DNA from: Rhabditoides inermis
Lineage: Eukaryota > Nematoda > Chromadorea > Rhabditida > Rhabditidae
DNA: 64,000 nt
Assembly (NCBI GenBank): GCA_963966185.1
Contig: CAWZYM010000402.1
Location: 235,001-299,000, forward strand
Direction of reading: 5' to 3'
Made by a program: the position numbers and the translations under genes. Each line of letters starts with the position of its first letter. Position 1 is the stretch's first letter. Below, piece after piece: positions 58,513-64,000 of the stretch. Under the pieces are notes generated by a model. It made no database searches. It had not been told where the DNA came from and was given only the letters and a program-made list of their open reading frames with translations.

Positions 58513-59197
58513 CGTGTAAAATTAGCCAAAATTAGATAAATAAGTAAGCGAGTATTTTTGAACAATTTTTAAATGTGAATAATAATAGAAATAACAGTGA
58601 AATCTTGGCAAATATCGCGTGGGACGCATGCGAAAGAACGGAATCAGCTGATTCGAGTGAGAGTCGAGAGAGCGCAAATTGAACGCCAAAAAACACAAAA
58701 AAAATCATGAATATGCGAAACGAAACGATGAAACCGATGGATCCTGGTTGGTTCCAATATAAAAGTGCAATCATTACAGCATATCATCAGGTAATTATCG
58801 CAGTGAGTGATATTGACCAGTTGATTCGTCCCCTCTCTCGCGTCAGCTGACAGAGACGCAGAGTATTCGGCTGCGTAGCTATCTCGTGATACTCAGGCCG
58901 CCGCAGCGGTGTGGGAAGAGGGCTTTCCCGTGACCCATCACGTGTAGTGATCCTGACCTCACCGATCTGCGCTCACTGTATCACTCCTCTATTGTAACAA
59001 TCTGCGTCGAGGCGGCGGCGTCGCCTTGAAGATGCATGCGAGGCGCTGCCGGCGCAAATACCGGAAAGAGATATTCATCTCTCTCGCAACCGGTTAGATG
59101 CTGGAGAAATTCGGCATGTGTGAATATGACGGGCGGATTACCCCCAAGAATGGGAAACACCTGCCCCCACTCTATGACCTATCCATCATTACACGCA

Positions 59198-59201
<4 letters not shown>

Positions 59202-59248
<47 letters not shown>
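59202..59248. repeat. (GA)n microsatellite
   Basis: About 23 GA units in the intergenic region. Confidence 0.95.
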
Positions 59249-60139
59249 CATAATGAGGAGAGGTGACAATAGGTGTTCATGTAGACAATGCACATTGATC
59301 TATTCAGACAGACCGAAACAAGGCGCTTATCAGTGTTGGGAGGGGTAGTGAGTAGGGCTCTCTGGAGTGATTGGCTGCCTCTTGCGAAATGGAACATGTA
59401 CTAATATCGTTATCCGAGTATGAGTAATAGAGGTGGGAGAACTCTGTTGGCCCCTCTGTTGGGGGAGGAGGGGGCATCAGTTCATTCCTCGGTCATTCAT
59501 GAGAAATGAGCGGGAGTGAGCAGAAGACACGTGCGCACCGCACATAAACACAGCACAACTCTCTTCCTGCACTATGATACGCACTCTGCGCTTACCACAA
59601 CAACATCATAACCTTGAACGCTTTCCTCGTGCGTGTTATCATCGCATCTCGTGGCCAGGGTCAAGCTCACTGCCGGCCTTCCACCGCCCAAAACAGTTTC
59701 TCCGCCGATCGATGCCCGATGGGCGGTACACTCGAGCCAACCATCGAGAACGACTTTTTTGTTCGCGTCGGCATTGCTTTCTGATCTCCATGATCATTGT
59801 CCATTTTCTTCGCATGTGACCGCTCCTCCCAGTTCATTTTTCTCCGCGACTTGCCGTTCAAATCTTCTAGTCTCTCACCACGTCGCGTACAGTTGTTTAC
59901 CCGGCGCTGTCTCGATACCATTCGCAATCTGCTATCAGGGAATAGAGTGAGAGAGGCTCTTGTTTTCGCGGCTATTCACGTGCCTGTCTTCGGCAGTAGT
60001 TATATTGCACACAGGCATTCACTGCATGCAAACACGTCTCTATATGAGCGCATTATTTCTGCACACTCTGTCGCTACTGTGTGTCTGTTGATCGTGTCCG
60101 TGTATGTTGTTCGTCAGTGATTGGTGAAATGTTGCAGGA

Positions 60140-64000
<3,861 letters not shown>

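Larger units (their letters stand above)
58349..60139. other. Divergent intergenic region between ATG2 and C1-THF synthase
   Basis: About 1.8 kb. Contains four CACGTG E-boxes (58505-58510 within GTCACGTGAC, 58939-58944, 59527-59532, about 59978) and (GA)n at 59202-59248. It ends with TTGCAGGA before the C1-THF synthase start. Open frames here lack splice context. Confidence 0.5.

Overview
The window looks like nematode genomic DNA. Genes are split into many short exons by mostly small introns with TTTCAG-type acceptors, several start codons sit directly behind a splice-acceptor-like TTGCAG/TTTCAG (as expected for spliced-leader trans-splicing), and there is a pair of nematode-type vitellogenin genes. 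Coding DNA is GC-rich with strong codon bias, and introns and spacers are AT-rich or filled with (GA)n/(CT)n tracts. I cannot fix the genus from sequence alone; a free-living rhabditid or diplogastrid would fit.

Layout. 94-365: the 3' end of an unidentified gene. 865-2995: a complete ten-exon gene for an unrecognised 322-residue protein. 3555-7914 (+) and 19684-24017 (-): two nearly identical vitellogenin genes arranged tail to tail, forming 4.3 kb inverted-repeat arms around an 11.8 kb loop. The loop carries an AT-rich M1-family aminopeptidase (8034-10295, -) and a roughly 28-exon secreted protein built of Cu/Zn-SOD-like repeats (10827-19002, -). One intron of the latter is almost entirely a 5'-truncated LINE with an open 824-codon frame. 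24458-25193: a small signal-anchor coiled-coil protein. 26008-29521: peroxisomal sarcosine/pipecolate oxidase ending in a PTS1-like SKM. 29810-32347 (-): a proline-rich, poly-Asn, probably nuclear protein. 32985-42593: four small, mostly secreted lineage-specific genes, plus one weak AT-rich candidate on the minus strand. 43851-58348 (-): a complete ATG2 autophagy lipid-transfer gene, with a small gene nested on the opposite strand of one intron. 60140-end (+): C1-tetrahydrofolate synthase, cut by the window edge.

The genes do not form one pathway. Vitellogenins are the yolk lipoproteins, ATG2 moves lipid to forming autophagosomes, and the sarcosine oxidase and C1-THF synthase both act in one-carbon metabolism. 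The most interesting material is structural: mosaic sequence conversion between the inverted vitellogenins; a LINE whose ends nearly coincide with the splice sites; a gene whose own signal-peptide exon was copied into one of its introns between two (TA)n tracts; an undescribed short inverted-repeat element family in introns; several families of shared retroelement-like 3' tails; tRNA-derived fragments; and a perfect GTCACGTGAC box just upstream of ATG2.
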